From Isoptericola halalbus (lineage in GTDB: Bacteria; Actinomycetota; Actinomycetes; Actinomycetales; Cellulomonadaceae), in NCBI GenBank assembly GCA_009663185.1, contig VJZX01000019.1, positions 1 to 58,809 of the forward strand: 58,809 nucleotides of DNA, given 5' to 3'. The translations under genes were made by a program, and so were the position numbers. Positions within the stretch are counted from its first letter, which is position 1. Each line of letters opens with the position of its first letter. The notes beneath the pieces were generated by a model. The model ran no database searches. It saw only the letters and a program-made list of their open reading frames with translations, and had not been told where the DNA came from. This document shows, piece after piece, positions 1-8,324 of this stretch.

Positions 1-152
1 CGATCCTCTTCATCGACGACACCACCGCCAACGTGGACGGGGCACGAACCGCCGGTCTCGAGGCGGTGCAGTGGGACGTCGAGCACAGTCCAACGACTCT
101 TGTCGAGCTGCTCGCGCAGCACGGAGTAGACGCGCGCCTGACCGTTGAGTGA
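1..152 (+). CDS. HAD-superfamily hydrolase, C-terminal fragment
   Basis: Only the last 49 codons lie in the window, read from base 3 to the TGA at 150-152. They contain FIDDTTANVDGARTAG, the usual HAD motif IV (an acidic pair followed by a small-residue helix reading N-x-x-G/A-A-x-x-x-G), which positions the catalytic magnesium. HAD proteins of this type are cytosolic phosphatases or dehalogenases. The catalytic DxD motif and cap domain are off the window, so the substrate cannot be named. The gene ends just upstream of the KmtR-like sensor promoter; a link to metal resistance is not evident. Confidence 0.75.
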   Translation, partial: ILFIDDTTANVDGARTAGLEAVQWDVEHSPTTLVELLAQHGVDARLTVE

Positions 153-175
153 GCCCGGTGGCGGCACGCATCCCT

Positions 176-200
176 TACTATCTGCGTATGCGCGAAGATA
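176..200 (+). promoter_or_regulatory. -10 box and ArsR-type operator of the kmtR-like gene
   Basis: A TACTAT hexamer (176-181) ends six bases before the ATG at 188, the spacing expected for a leaderless actinobacterial mRNA. An inverted repeat, TATCT (179-183) with AGATA (196-200), overlaps the -10 box and the start codon. A metal-free ArsR-family dimer bound there would block transcription. The assignment rests on position and symmetry only. Confidence 0.5.
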
Positions 201-553
201 CGAAGAGATGCGGGTTAGACGTCGACAGCCCGTACGTCGAGCTCGCGGCCGAGGTCTTCTCGCTGCTCGCCGACGCGACGCGCGTGCGCATCGTCCTCGC
301 CCTGCGTGACGAAGAGCTCTCGGTCAACCACCTCGCCGACATCGTCGACAAGTCGCCGACCGCGGTGTCGCAGCATCTCGCCAAGCTGCGGTGGGGGCGC
401 ATCGTCAAGACGCGGCAGGAGGGCACCCGCGTCTTCTACTCGCTCGTCGACGAGCACGCCCGCAACCTCGTGACCCAGGCCGTCTTCCAGGCGCAGCACG
501 CCGTGGACGAACGGCCCGCGCACCACCACGGACACCCGGGGACGGACTCATGA
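188..553 (+). CDS. kmtR: ArsR/SmtB-family metal sensor, KmtR-like (Ni/Co)
   Basis: A 121-residue winged-helix repressor. The core LADATRVRIVLAL and the recognition region SPTAVSQHLAKLR (about residues 56-68) are typical of SmtB/ArsR proteins. The C-terminus closely resembles Mycobacterium tuberculosis KmtR, which senses Ni(II)/Co(II) and represses a CDF exporter. The KmtR-type ligands map to His90, His104 and the His112-114 cluster, but the Glu ligand preceding the middle His is Gln103 here. ATG 188 is chosen over an upstream GTG at 149 because a -10 box sits six bases before it. The stop overlaps the start of the CDF exporter (ATGA, 550-553), so the two are translationally coupled, matching the KmtR-cdf pairing in mycobacteria. 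Metal specificity is inferred from similarity. Confidence 0.85.
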   Translation: MREDTKRCGLDVDSPYVELAAEVFSLLADATRVRIVLALRDEELSVNHLADIVDKSPTAVSQHLAKLRWGRIVKTRQEGTRVFYSLVDEHARNLVTQAVFQAQHAVDERPAHHHGHPGTDS

Positions 554-1596
554 CCGGCGTCGAGCGCACCCACCCGGATGCGCCACACCCGCACCCGCAC
601 GAGCACACGCACCAATCCGGCCTCAAGGGCTGGCTGCACGAGGTCTTCGTGCCGCACTCGCACGACGCGGCCGACTCGGTCGACGACGCCCTCGAGGCCA
701 GCGTGCAGGGCGTCCGCGCCGTGAAGGTCAGCCTCGTCGTGCTCGGCCTGACGGCGCTCGCGCAGCTCGTCATCGTCGCGGTGAGCGGGTCGGTCGCGCT
801 CCTGGCCGACACGATCCACAACTTCTCGGACGCGCTCACGGCCGTACCGCTGTGGATCGCGTTCGTCCTCGGCCGGCGCGCCGCCACGCGCCGCTACACG
901 CACGGCTACGGCCGCGCGGAGGACCTCGCCGGGCTCTTCATCGTCGCCATGATCGCGCTGTCGGCCGTGGTCGCGGGCGTGGAGTCGGTCCGGCGGCTGC
1001 TCGACCCGCCGCCCCTCGAGCACCTCGGCTGGGTCGCCGCCGCGGGTGTCGTCGGCTTCGCGGGCAACGAGGCCGTGGCGACCTACCGCATCCGGGTCGG
1101 GCGCAGGATCGGGTCGGCCGCGCTCGTCGCCGACGGCGTCCATGCGCGGACGGACGGCTTCACCTCGCTCGCCGTCGTGCTCGGAGTCATCGGCGTGTGG
1201 CTCGGGTTCCGGCAGGCCGACCCGGTCGTCGGCCTGGCCATCACGGCCGCGATCGTCGTCCTGCTGTGGGGTACGGCGCGCGACGTCGGGCGGCGGCTGC
1301 TCGACGGCGTCGACCCCGACCTCGTCGATCGCGCCGGGTGCGCGCTCGCGCACGTGCCCGACGTCGAGCGGGTCGAGGACGTTCGCCTGCGCTGGACGGG
1401 CCATCGGCTCGTCGCGCAGGCGCGGCTCGCCGTCCCGCCCCAGCTGACGGTGTCCGACGGTGGTCGGGTCGTCGCCGACGCCGAGGCCCGGCTGCGTGCG
1501 GCGCTGCCGTCGGTCGGGCGCATCGACCTGGCACTCGTCTCCGCTTGGCGGGAATACTCGAAGAGAGGCTCCGGTTCACTGGCGATATACCCCTAG
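550..1596 (+). CDS. Cation diffusion facilitator (CDF) metal exporter
   Basis: A 348-residue inner-membrane proton/metal antiporter. It has a His-rich N-terminal tail (HPHPHEHTH, about residues 13-21), transmembrane segments from about residue 60, and a cytoplasmic C-terminal domain. The two metal-binding HxxxD motifs are intact: His90/Asp94 in DTIHNFSD and His198/Asp202 in DGVHARTD. It overlaps the KmtR-like sensor by four bases, so it is probably the Ni/Co exporter that sensor controls. Its TAG stop (1594-1596) is the three-base centre of the palindrome preceding the copper ATPase gene. Zn or Mn cannot be excluded as substrate. Confidence 0.9.
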   Translation: MTGVERTHPDAPHPHPHEHTHQSGLKGWLHEVFVPHSHDAADSVDDALEASVQGVRAVKVSLVVLGLTALAQLVIVAVSGSVALLADTIHNFSDALTAVPLWIAFVLGRRAATRRYTHGYGRAEDLAGLFIVAMIALSAVVAGVESVRRLLDPPPLEHLGWVAAAGVVGFAGNEAVATYRIRVGRRIGSAALVADGVHARTDGFTSLAVVLGVIGVWLGFRQADPVVGLAITAAIVVLLWGTARDVGRRLLDGVDPDLVDRAGCALAHVPDVERVEDVRLRWTGHRLVAQARLAVPPQLTVSDGGRVVADAEARLRAALPSVGRIDLALVSAWREYSKRGSGSLAIYP

Positions 1597-1604
1597 GGGG
1601 TATA
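1586..1604. promoter_or_regulatory. CsoR-type copper operator before copB
   Basis: A perfect inverted repeat with 8-base arms, TATACCCC-TAG-GGGGTATA. It matches the GC-tract-flanked-by-AT pattern bound by Cu(I)-responsive CsoR repressors. The spacer is the stop codon of the upstream CDF gene. It lies 25 bp before the copper ATPase start. No csoR gene is in the window, so the repressor must act in trans. Confidence 0.8.
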
Positions 1605-1628
1605 GCCTGCGGACGAAGGGAGAGTGCG

Positions 1629-3818
1629 ATGAAGAGCGACCAGCATGCTGACGGGGTACACGGCGCGCACGCCGGCCACGAGCTCCACACGCACGCCGAG
1701 CACGCGCAGCACGGCGGCGACGAGGTGACCACGACCAACGCAGGCCACGCAGGCCACGAGCACGCAGGCCACGAGCACCACGCCGGGCACACGGCCACGA
1801 TGACAGCCCGCGAGGAGCACGCGGCGCACGGCGCCCACGCGGCCTCGGGCCACACGGGGCACGGCGACCACGTGGAGCAGTTCCGCCGGCTGTTCTGGAT
1901 CATGCTCGCCCTGGCCGTGCCGGTCGTCGCGTTCTCCGGCATGTTCGCCATGATCCTGGGCTACGAGCTGCCCGACGCCGCGTGGGCGCGGTGGGTCTCT
2001 CCGGTCCTCGGCACGATCATCTTCGCCTGGGGCGGTCGGCCGTTCCTCGTCGGAGCGGTCTCGGAGATCCGCGCGCAGCGGCCAGGGATGATGCTCCTCG
2101 TCGGCCTCGCGATCACCGTCGCGTTCGTCGCGTCCGCGGGCGCGAGCCTGGGCCTGCTCGACCACCAGCTCGAGTTCTGGTGGGAGCTCTCCCTCCTGGT
2201 CGTCATCATGCTGCTCGGCCACTGGATCGAGATGCGCTCGCTGGCGCGCACGACGTCGGCGCTCGACTCGCTCGCCGAGCTCCTGCCGGACACCGCCGAG
2301 CGTGTCGAGGGCGACCAGCTCGTCGTGGTGGCGCCGTCGGAGCTCGCGGTCGGCGACCTCGTTCTCGTCCGGCCCGGCGGCAGCGTGCCTGCCGACGGCC
2401 GCGTCGTCGACGGCCAGGCCGAGATGGACGAGTCGATGATCACGGGAGAGTCGCGCACGGTCGCGCGCGGCGCCGGCGACCAGGTCACGGCCGGCACGGT
2501 CGCGACCGACTCGGGCCTGCGGGTCGAGGTCACCGCGACGGGCGACGACACCGCGCTCGCCGGCATCCGCAAGCTCGTCGCCGACGCGCAGGCATCGTCG
2601 TCGCGGGCGCAGCGCCTCGCGGACGTCGCGGCCGGCCTGCTGTTCTGGTTCGCACTCGGAGCGGCCGCGGTCACCGCGGTCGCGTGGTCGTTGCTCGGGC
2701 TGCCCGGTGCCGCGGTCGTGCGGACCGTGACCGTCCTGGTCATCGCCTGCCCCCACGCGCTCGGCCTGGCGATCCCGCTCGTCGTCTCGATCGCGACGGA
2801 GCGCGCGGCCCGCGCCGGCGTGCTCGTCAAGGACCGCCTCGCGCTCGAGAGCATGCGCACGGTCGACGTCGTCCTCTTCGACAAGACCGGCACGCTCACC
2901 CGCGGCGAGCCCGCGGTGATCGACATCGCGACCGCGGACGAGCTCGACGCCGACGGCGTCCTGGCGCTCGCGGCCGCCGCCGAGTCGGACAGCGAGCACC
3001 CGCTCGCCCGCGCGATCGTCGCCGAGGCCGCCGCGCGCGGTGTGCCGGTGCCGCGGGCCGGCGGCTTCACGTCGGCACCGGCCGTGGGTGTCACCGCCAA
3101 GGTGGACGGGTCCGAGGTCCGCGTGGGCGGTCCGCGCCTTCTCGAGGAGCGGTCGCTCGACGAGGTGCCGGAGGCGGAGGCGTGGCGCGGCGAGGGCGCG
3201 ATCGTCCTGCACGTCGTCCGCGACGGAACCGTCGTCGGCGCGCTGCGGCTCGCCGACCAGGTGCGGCCTGAGTCGGCCGACGCCGTCGCCCAGCTGCACG
3301 AGCGCGGCGTCCAGGTCGTCATGATCACCGGCGACGCGGAGGCCGTGGCGCGCTCGGTCGCCACCGAGATCGGCGTCGACCGCTGGTTCGCCGGCGTTCG
3401 GCCCGAGGACAAGGCGGCGACGGTCGCCGGCCTGCAGGCCGAGGGGCGGCGCGTGGCGATGGTCGGGGACGGCGTCAACGACGCCCCGGCGCTCGCCCAG
3501 GCCGACGTCGGGATCGCCATCGGTGCAGGCACCGACGTCGCGATCGGGTCGGCCGGGGTCATCCTGGCCGGCGACGACCCGCGCGCGGTGCTGTCCGTCG
3601 TCGACCTGTCCCACGCGAGCTACCGCAAGATGAAGCAGAACCTGTGGTGGGCGGCGGGGTACAACCTGCTGGCCGTGCCGCTCGCGGCGGGCGTGCTGGC
3701 CCCGGTCGGGTTCGTCCTGCCGATGTCGGTCGGTGCGCTGCTCATGTCGCTGTCGACCGTCGTCGTCGCGCTCAACGCCCAGCTCCTGCGCCGGCTGGAC
3801 CTGCGCCCGTCCCGCTGA
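1629..3818 (+). CDS. copB: P1B-type copper-transporting ATPase, CopB class
   Basis: A 729-residue heavy-metal ATPase. The N-terminal ~85 residues are a His-rich tail with repeated AGHEH/HAGH units instead of a CxxC domain. The membrane metal site is CPH (Cys374-Pro-His376), the hallmark of the P1B-3/CopB class. Other motifs are TGES, the phosphorylated Asp418 in DKTGT, SEHPLA, and the hinge GDGVNDAPAL. This class moves copper out of the cytosol or into enzyme maturation. ATG 1629 follows GGGAG at a good distance. Expression is probably de-repressed by Cu(I) through the CsoR-type site upstream. A multicopper oxidase at 18354 may act in the same detoxification. Confidence 0.95.
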   Translation: MKSDQHADGVHGAHAGHELHTHAEHAQHGGDEVTTTNAGHAGHEHAGHEHHAGHTATMTAREEHAAHGAHAASGHTGHGDHVEQFRRLFWIMLALAVPVVAFSGMFAMILGYELPDAAWARWVSPVLGTIIFAWGGRPFLVGAVSEIRAQRPGMMLLVGLAITVAFVASAGASLGLLDHQLEFWWELSLLVVIMLLGHWIEMRSLARTTSALDSLAELLPDTAERVEGDQLVVVAPSELAVGDLVLVRPGGSVPADGRVVDGQAEMDESMITGESRTVARGAGDQVTAGTVATDSGLRVEVTATGDDTALAGIRKLVADAQASSSRAQRLADVAAGLLFWFALGAAAVTAVAWSLLGLPGAAVVRTVTVLVIACPHALGLAIPLVVSIATERAARAGVLVKDRLALESMRTVDVVLFDKTGTLTRGEPAVIDIATADELDADGVLALAAAAESDSEHPLARAIVAEAAARGVPVPRAGGFTSAPAVGVTAKVDGSEVRVGGPRLLEERSLDEVPEAEAWRGEGAIVLHVVRDGTVVGALRLADQVRPESADAVAQLHERGVQVVMITGDAEAVARSVATEIGVDRWFAGVRPEDKAATVAGLQAEGRRVAMVGDGVNDAPALAQADVGIAIGAGTDVAIGSAGVILAGDDPRAVLSVVDLSHASYRKMKQNLWWAAGYNLLAVPLAAGVLAPVGFVLPMSVGALLMSLSTVVVALNAQLLRRLDLRPSR

Positions 3819-3858
3819 CTGTCGAGGCGCGCTCGACGCGACCGCTTGGTAGGTTCAT

Positions 3859-3888
3859 GGTGCCCAGCGCGGGGCGGCGCTGGGCACC
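3859..3888 (+). terminator. Hairpin terminator after copB
   Basis: Perfect 12-base arms (GGTGCCCAGCGC at 3859-3870 and its complement at 3877-3888) with a six-base loop. It sits 40 bp after the ATPase stop and before the esterase ribosome site. There is no U-tract, as is common in high-GC actinobacteria. Confidence 0.6.
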
Positions 3889-3908
3889 ACTGATCTCAGG
3901 GGGCTTCG

Positions 3909-5171
3909 ATGAGGAGTCGCAGCTTCGCCGCTGTTCTGGCTGCCACGACGATGACGACGATGATGGCCGCCGGGCTCGCCGTACCGAGCACCGCCGCACC
4001 GCGCGACGAGCCGCCGGGCAGGGTCGCCGGGGCGACGTTCACCCTGGGCGCCGAGGTGCTCGACGGCGGGGAGCAGGTGACGTCGCTGACCATCGACGGC
4101 AGCCGTCTGCGCGGCGTGCGCGCCGAGTCGGTGCGACCGGAGTCCTTCGCCGTCCACGCCACGGGCCGGTACCCGGACGGCGTCGACCTTGGCGGCGCGG
4201 GACAGGTGGTCTTCGACGCCGGCCGTACCGTCACGTCGGCGAGCCGCACGCCGTCGGGGGACATCCGGCTCGAGCTCGAGCGTGGCGCCGCCGGGGCGAC
4301 CCTGGCGTACCTCGGCCCGAGGTCGCGCAACGTCATGCCCGAGCTGACGTACACGGTGGAGCAGATCGCGCCGCTCGAGCTGCGCAACGGCGCGCGCGTC
4401 ACGATCGACGAGCTGCGCCAGGGCAGCCTCGTCGACCCCGAGGTCGACGCGTTCGCCTCCCGCACCTCCGCGGACGGCATGCGGTACCGGCTGTACGCCC
4501 CGCACGGCGCGGCCGGCGCACGGCCCCTCGTGGTGTGGCTGCACGGCAACGGCGAAGGCGGGCTGCCCGGCTACTACGACGGCGAGTCGCCGCTGCGGGC
4601 CAACCGGGGCGCGCTCGGCCCGGCGACGGCCGAGGCGCAGGCGGTGTTCGGCGGCGCCTACGTCGTCGCGCCGCAGGTGCCCGACGAGTGGTACCGGGCC
4701 GACGAGGCCGGGTACCAGGCACGACTGCGTTCCCTCATCGAGGAGGTCGCCGAGCGCCACCCGGTCGACACGTCCCGCATCCACGTGATGGGCGCCTCCG
4801 CGGGCGGCCTCATGGCGACGCGCCTGGTGGCGGCCTACCCCGACGACTTCGCCTCCGTCGTCGTGTCCGCCCCCGCCTACTACCTGAACCGGACGGGCAC
4901 GTACATGATCGACGCCGCCGAGGTCCGGCGGCTCGCGGGCACGCCGACCTGGTTCGTCCACGCGAAGGACGACGCGACCGTCCCGCACGACCTGACCAGC
5001 GTGTGGGCGCACGACCTCGTGCCGGGCTCGCTCCTGTCCTCGTACGACGGCGTGACCTGGGAAGGCGTCTCCTACCCGGGTCACTTCGCCTGGGTCTACA
5101 CGGCGCGGAACGCCCCGACGACGCCCGACGGCCAGCACCTGTGGGACTGGATGGCAGGGCAGTCCCGCTGA
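3909..5171 (+). CDS. Secreted alpha/beta-hydrolase esterase (PHB-depolymerase/feruloyl-esterase-like)
   Basis: A 420-residue protein with a Sec signal peptide (positive start, hydrophobic core, cut near AAPRDE at about residue 31). Residues ~40-180 look like a beta-rich, Ig-like N-terminal domain. The rest is an alpha/beta hydrolase with oxyanion region VVWLHGNGEGG, nucleophile elbow GASAGG (Ser297), acid Asp354/355 in HAKDDATVPH and His392 in YPGHFAW. This layout is that of extracellular short-chain, PHB or acylated-polysaccharide esterases. The substrate is not evident. ATG 3909 follows AGGGGG. It is a single-gene unit with a terminator before it. Confidence 0.8.
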   Translation: MRSRSFAAVLAATTMTTMMAAGLAVPSTAAPRDEPPGRVAGATFTLGAEVLDGGEQVTSLTIDGSRLRGVRAESVRPESFAVHATGRYPDGVDLGGAGQVVFDAGRTVTSASRTPSGDIRLELERGAAGATLAYLGPRSRNVMPELTYTVEQIAPLELRNGARVTIDELRQGSLVDPEVDAFASRTSADGMRYRLYAPHGAAGARPLVVWLHGNGEGGLPGYYDGESPLRANRGALGPATAEAQAVFGGAYVVAPQVPDEWYRADEAGYQARLRSLIEEVAERHPVDTSRIHVMGASAGGLMATRLVAAYPDDFASVVVSAPAYYLNRTGTYMIDAAEVRRLAGTPTWFVHAKDDATVPHDLTSVWAHDLVPGSLLSSYDGVTWEGVSYPGHFAWVYTARNAPTTPDGQHLWDWMAGQSR

Positions 5172-5224
5172 CGTCGCGCCGCCTGTGTCCAGGAGCCCTA
5201 GCCTGACCGGGGGAGGGGGAGTCG

Positions 5225-6445
5225 ATGGCTGAGGTGAAAGGCGCGAGCGGCACGGTCGTGGGCGTGGTCGGCGCCGGGATCGTCGGACTCGCGGTCGCGC
5301 GTGAGCTCCAGCGGCGCAGCCCCGGCACACAGGTGCTCGTCCTCGAGAAGGAGGACCGGGTCGGGATGCATCAGACCGGCCACAACTCCGGCGTCGTGCA
5401 CGCGGGCCTCTACTACCGGCCGGGCAGCCTCAAGGCCGGCCTGTGCACCCGCGGGCGCGCGATGCTGCGTGAGTACTGCGCCGACAAGGGCGTGCCGTAC
5501 GTCGAGCGCGGCAAGCTCGTCGTCGCGGTCGACGACGCCGAGCTGTCGCGGTTCGAGGCACTCGAGCGCACCGCCCGCGAGAACGGCGTCCCCGGCCTGC
5601 GGCGGCTCGACCGGCAGCAGATCCGCGAGGTCGAGCCCCACGTCGCCGGCATTGCGGCGCTCCACTCGCCGCACACCGCGGTGACCGACTTCGGGGCGGT
5701 CGCCGCGGCGCTCGCGGCCGACGTCGAGACGGGCGGCGGCCGGATCCTGCTCGGCGCCGAGGTGACCGGCATCGAGCGGCGCGAGGGCCGCATCGACGTC
5801 GCCGCCGGGCACGACCGGTTCGCCGTCGACCGGCTGGTGCTGTGCGCGGGCGCCCAGTCGGACCGGCTCGCCCTCCGCACCGGCGGCGACCGCTCGCCCG
5901 CGATCGTGCCGTTCCGCGGCGAGTACCTCACGGTGCGCGAGGACGCGGGGCGTGAGCTCGTGCGCGGCCTCGTGTACCCCGTCCCGGACCCGCGCTACCC
6001 GTTCCTCGGGGTCCACCTCACGCGCGGCATCGACGGGACGCTCCAGCTCGGACCGAACGCGCTGCTCGCCCTGCACCGGGAGTCGGAGAGCCGGCTCGCG
6101 GTCCGCCCGGCCGACGTCGCCGCGGTCGTGCGCTGGCCGGGGACGTGGCGCATGGCGGCGCGCCACTGGCGCACAGGCCTGGCCGAGCTGCGCGACTCGG
6201 CGTGGATCGGCGCCGCGGTCGGCGCCGCGCAGCGGTACGTGCCCGAGCTGCGCCGGACCGACGTCGAGCGCGGCCGTACCGGCGTGCGCGCGCAGGCCGT
6301 CGCGCGCGACGGCACGCTCGTCGACGACTTCGTCGTCGAGGAGTCCGACGGCGTCACGAGCCTCCGCAACGCGCCGTCACCGGCCGCGACGTCGAGCCTG
6401 GCGATCGCCGAGCACGTCGTCGACCGGGTGCTCGAGCGCCTGTGA
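5225..6445 (+). CDS. lhgO: FAD-dependent L-2-hydroxyglutarate oxidase
   Basis: A 406-residue member of the DAO family. The N-terminus holds a Rossmann FAD site (VVGAGIVGLAVAREL). The stretches HQTGHNSGVVHAGLYY, VPFRGEYLT and the C-terminal SPAATSSLAIAEHV are signatures of LhgO/L2HGDH. These enzymes oxidise L-2-hydroxyglutarate to 2-oxoglutarate and pass electrons to oxygen or the quinone pool. It is probably metabolite repair or lysine/glutarate catabolism; no pathway partners are adjacent. It converges with the VIT-family gene six bases downstream, and no terminator fits in that gap. Confidence 0.9.
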   Translation: MAEVKGASGTVVGVVGAGIVGLAVARELQRRSPGTQVLVLEKEDRVGMHQTGHNSGVVHAGLYYRPGSLKAGLCTRGRAMLREYCADKGVPYVERGKLVVAVDDAELSRFEALERTARENGVPGLRRLDRQQIREVEPHVAGIAALHSPHTAVTDFGAVAAALAADVETGGGRILLGAEVTGIERREGRIDVAAGHDRFAVDRLVLCAGAQSDRLALRTGGDRSPAIVPFRGEYLTVREDAGRELVRGLVYPVPDPRYPFLGVHLTRGIDGTLQLGPNALLALHRESESRLAVRPADVAAVVRWPGTWRMAARHWRTGLAELRDSAWIGAAVGAAQRYVPELRRTDVERGRTGVRAQAVARDGTLVDDFVVEESDGVTSLRNAPSPAATSSLAIAEHVVDRVLERL

Positions 6446-6451
6446 CCACCC

Positions 6452-7192
6452 TCAGACCATGCCCGACATGCCCAGCAGCGACCCGATCGCGAACGTCGCA
6501 CCGAGCGCGAGGCCGCCGCCGACGACAACCCGGGCGATCGCCCGCAGGCGCGGGGCGTCGCCGAGCCACGCGGCCAGGCCGCCGGTCAGCGCGAGCGCGG
6601 CGAGCACGGCGAGGAACGTGGCGACGATCTTGGCCGGCTCGGGGATGAGCAGGACCGCGGCGAGCGGCAGGATGCCGCCCACGGTGAAGGCCGCGAAGGA
6701 CGCGAACGCCGCGTGCCACGGGCTGACGACGTCGTCGGCGTCGATGTTGAGCTCCGCGGACAGGTGCGCGGCGAGCGCGTCGTGCTCGGTGAGCTCGACC
6801 GCGACCTGGCGCGCGGTCGCGTCCGAGAGGCCCTTGGAGCGGTAGATCTCGGTGAGCTCGGCGAGCTCCTCGGCCGGCATGGTCGCGAGCTCGTGCTTCT
6901 CGAGCGCGATGAGCGCCTTCTCGGAGTCGGACTGGCTCGAGACCGAGACGTACTCGCCGAGCGACATCGAGACCGCGCCGCCCACGAGGGCAGCCAGGCC
7001 GGCGGTGAGGATCGCGGCGTGCGACGGCGTGGCCGCGGCGACGCCGACGACGACCGCCGCCACGGACACGATGCCGTCGTTCGCACCGAGGACGCCGGCG
7101 CGGAGCCAGTTGAGACGCTGGGCGAGCCCGCCGCCGGCGTGCGGCTCGTCGGGGTGATGCTCCTGCCGGCGCACGCCTTCACCGATCGACAT
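6452..7192 (-). CDS. VIT1/CCC1-family Fe(II)/Mn(II) transporter
   Basis: A 246-residue membrane protein. It carries the family pattern: LRAGVLGANDGIVSVAAVVVGVA in the first helix, GAVSMSLGEYVSVSSQ in the second, a cytosolic metal-binding linker rich in Glu (about residues 90-150), and three C-terminal helices. In other organisms these proteins move Fe(II) or Mn(II) out of the cytosol. ATG 7192 is chosen because it begins the conserved region with a short polar tail; a much longer reading-frame extension upstream would run into the divergent lacI promoter. Regulation is not visible. Confidence 0.88.
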   Translation of the reverse strand: MSIGEGVRRQEHHPDEPHAGGGLAQRLNWLRAGVLGANDGIVSVAAVVVGVAAATPSHAAILTAGLAALVGGAVSMSLGEYVSVSSQSDSEKALIALEKHELATMPAEELAELTEIYRSKGLSDATARQVAVELTEHDALAAHLSAELNIDADDVVSPWHAAFASFAAFTVGGILPLAAVLLIPEPAKIVATFLAVLAALALTGGLAAWLGDAPRLRAIARVVVGGGLALGATFAIGSLLGMSGMV

Positions 7193-7278
7193 GGTCCCAG
7201 GAGACCACCGCCGTCGTCGGGCCGCCAGCAAGGCAAGGCTGGCCGTAGCGGGCCCGCCGGAGACGGAGGCCGGCGGGT

Positions 7279-7301
7279 GAGAGCGCTCTCTCTGGTAGTT
7301 T
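7279..7301 (+). promoter_or_regulatory. LacI-type operator and -10 box of the lacI gene at 7320
   Basis: GAGAGCGCTCTC (7279-7290) is a perfect palindrome with the central CG typical of LacI-family sites and close to the CebR-type site TGGGAGCGCTCCCA. A TAGTTT -10 box follows at 7296-7301. A bound repressor would cover the core promoter, so autoregulation is likely. Confidence 0.7.
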
Positions 7302-7319
7302 CCACAGGTGTGATGGGCC

Positions 7320-8324
7320 ATGCGTGACTCGACGGTGACGATCCACGACGTCGCGCGCCACGCCGGCGTCTCCGCGGCGTCGGTGTCCAACTACCTCAAC
7401 TGGCCCGACCGCCTCTCGGCCCGCATGAAGCGCCGCGTCGAGGCGTCGATCGCCGAGCTGGGCTTCGTCCCCAGCATGCCCGCCCGCCAGCTGCGCCGCG
7501 GGCGCAGCGGCATCGTGGGCCTGTCCGTGGTCAACGCGTCCAACCCGTACTTCGCGGGCATCGCGACCGCCGTCGAGCAGGTCGCCGCCGACGCCGGCCT
7601 CGCCGTCGTGACCGGCAGCTCGCACGAGTCGGCGAGCCAGCAGGAGCAGTTCCTCACCCTGTTCGAGCAGCTCCGGTTCGACGGCGTGGTCGTCGCCCCT
7701 TCCGACGACGAGCTCGAGGCGCTGCGCCGCAGGCGGGAACGGGGCACTCCCGTCGTGCTGGTCGACCACGACGACCCGGAGGGCCGGCTCTCGTCCGTGT
7801 CGGTCGACCACCGCGAGGGCGGCCGGCTCGCGGCCCGGCACCTGCTCGACTCCGGCCGACGGCACCTGCTCTTCGCGGCCGGTCCGGAAGGCGTACGGCA
7901 GATCGACAGCCGCATCGACGGGTGCCACGACGTGGTGGCCGAGGTACCCGGGGCCACGCTCGACGTCGTCCGCTCGCCCGACCTCGACCTCGAGGTGGGG
8001 CAGGAGGTCGGCCGCCGGGTCGCCGACCTGCCCGCCGGTCGCCGCCCCGACGCGATCTTCGCCGGCAACGACCTGCACGCCATCGGCATCGTCAACGCGC
8101 TGACCGGTGCGGGGATCCGCGTGCCCGACGACGTCGCCGTCGTCGGGTACGACGACATCCCGTTCGCGGCCATGGCGTCCGTGCCGCTCACGACCGTGCG
8201 GCAGCCGATCGCCGAGATCGGCACCGCCGCCGCACGGCTGTTGCTCGACGAGATCGCCGAGCCCGGTCGCGAGCCCCGCGACGTCGTCTTCCCGCCCGAG
8301 CTGGTGATCCGCGCGAGCGGCTGA
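7320..8324 (+). CDS. LacI-family transcriptional regulator (orphan)
   Basis: A 334-residue repressor. The N-terminal helix-turn-helix VTIHDVARHAGVSAASVSNYL (about residues 6-26) is followed by the hinge helix and a periplasmic-binding-like sensor domain (NASNPYFAGIATAVEQ, PDAIFAGNDLHAIG, VVGYDDIPFAAM). Such proteins usually sense a sugar. No transport or sugar gene is beside it, so its targets lie elsewhere or are limited to itself through the palindrome at 7279. It diverges from the VIT-family gene, which shares the 127-bp intergenic region. Confidence 0.92.
   Translation: MRDSTVTIHDVARHAGVSAASVSNYLNWPDRLSARMKRRVEASIAELGFVPSMPARQLRRGRSGIVGLSVVNASNPYFAGIATAVEQVAADAGLAVVTGSSHESASQQEQFLTLFEQLRFDGVVVAPSDDELEALRRRRERGTPVVLVDHDDPEGRLSSVSVDHREGGRLAARHLLDSGRRHLLFAAGPEGVRQIDSRIDGCHDVVAEVPGATLDVVRSPDLDLEVGQEVGRRVADLPAGRRPDAIFAGNDLHAIGIVNALTGAGIRVPDDVAVVGYDDIPFAAMASVPLTTVRQPIAEIGTAAARLLLDEIAEPGREPRDVVFPPELVIRASG

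Noticed and set aside
149-187. GTG 149 as the start of the kmtR-like gene
   Set aside because: Its 13 extra residues have no counterpart in KmtR proteins, and the -10 box at 176-181 would lie inside the coding region.
1593-3614. Long open frame on the minus strand inside copB
   Set aside because: It is antisense to a gene with all P-type ATPase motifs; long shadow frames are expected at this GC content, and its composition (Asp/Arg/Gly-rich) has no domain sense.
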